Shown here: positions 63,764 through 64,000 of the stretch, piece by piece
Position numbering within the stretch: the stretch's first letter is position 1
Layout: the number at the start of each line of letters is the position of its first letter
Source of the DNA: Sporolactobacillus sp. CQH2019
Lineage (GTDB): Bacteria; Bacillota; Bacilli; Bacillales; Sporolactobacillaceae
Reading direction: 5' to 3'
Length of the DNA: 64,000 nt
Assembly: GCF_028765345.1 (NCBI RefSeq)
Contig: NZ_JARAJZ010000003.1
Span: 115,595 to 179,594, forward strand
Position numbers and translations under genes: made by a program
Notes under the pieces: generated by a model
The model's database searches: none
Seen by the model: only the letters and a program-made list of their open reading frames with translations
What the model was told of the DNA's origin: nothing

Positions 63764-64000
63764 TTATTTTCTTTTGATCTGTCCCGTCGGCCGATCATGT
63801 TTTCTCGGAATGCCGGCCTGCAGCAGAAAGCTGCCGCCGTCGTGTCCGACAACTTCTTTCATCTCCGCGGACGTCTTCAATAGTTTTTCTAGGTCGATTC
63901 CCGTTTCAATTCCTGTTTCGGACAGCATATAGACGAGATCTTCCGTGGCGATATTGCCGCTTGCTCCGGGCGCGTACGGACAGCCGCCGAGCCCGGCCAC
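63764..64000 (-). CDS. hydroxymethylglutaryl-CoA lyase family protein, C-terminal part
   Basis: The gene runs off the window end; 78 C-terminal residues are visible. AGLGGCPYAPGASGNIATED is the HMG-CoA lyase signature containing the catalytic loop Cys, and VYMLSETGIETGIDLEKLL is the usual end helix. The enzyme splits HMG-CoA into acetoacetate and acetyl-CoA in leucine or organic-acid degradation; other HMGL-like lyases share this end. The C-terminal tail is basic. Confidence 0.85.
   Translation of the reverse strand: MAGLGGCPYAPGASGNIATEDLVYMLSETGIETGIDLEKLLKTSAEMKEVVGHDGGSFLLQAGIPRKHDRPTGQIKRK

Overview
The window reads as a low-to-moderate GC Bacillota (Bacilli) chromosome. Evidence: strong GGAGG-type ribosome sites, several TTG/GTG starts, type I-C cas genes of the Bacillus/Lactobacillales kind, an IS21 and an IS110/IS1111-type element, a TcaA/YvbJ-like zinc-ribbon protein, a PepD-type C69 dipeptidase and a DUF1672 lipoprotein. 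A Sporolactobacillaceae- or Bacillaceae-like host is a guess; no rRNA or marker gene fixes it.

Layout. (1) 1-2911: a 5'-truncated DUF1672 lipoprotein gene abuts a 689-codon protein with an N-terminal GxSxG lipase domain and a long helical C-terminal half. This matches the TilA/TslA immunity-toxin pair of type VII secretion. (2) 3424-4327: an aldo/keto reductase broken by a frameshift. (3) 4475-10295: type I-C effector module A (cas3, cas5c, cas8c with an internal cas11c start, cas7), with no cas4-cas1-cas2 and no array of its own. (4) 11308-19702: a complete, diverged type I-C system B (cas3, cas5c, cas8c/cas11c, cas7, cas4, cas1, cas2). (5) 19703-55702: leader and one enormous CRISPR array. 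Counting periods line by line I obtain 450 spacers before an IS21 insertion, 17 more after it, one spacer interrupted by an IS1111-like element, and 4 between degenerate terminal repeats: about 472 spacers and 473 repeats. The array ends abruptly in the 3' remnant of a helicase gene. (6) 56179-64000: ordinary chromosomal genes, mostly on the minus strand: C69 dipeptidase, a small Ser-rich protein (plus strand), two zinc-ribbon membrane proteins, an MFS transporter and the end of an HMG-CoA-lyase-like gene.

How the parts work together. System B acquires spacers (Cas4-Cas1-Cas2) at the leader end. The array transcript is processed by Cas5c (no Cas6 in type I-C), and Cascade (Cas5c-Cas8c-Cas11c-Cas7) plus Cas3 destroy targets. 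Module A could draw on the same crRNAs, because the 3' handle sequence is nearly the same.

The most interesting signal lies in the cas3-cas5 gap of BOTH modules. On the minus strand each gap carries a solo, degenerate I-C repeat (its own self-complementary stem followed by GGATTGAAA), then 22-23 nt of guide-like sequence, then the terminator hairpin shared with cas3. In system B this unit has an extended -10 promoter (TGCTATAAT) just upstream. The first 11 guide bases (ATATAGTATAT) recur exactly next to the -35 box of the predicted cas5-8-7-4-1-2 promoter. I interpret these as crRNA-like autoregulators (CreR/mini-CRISPR type). They are unproven, and the B match lacks a canonical TTC PAM.
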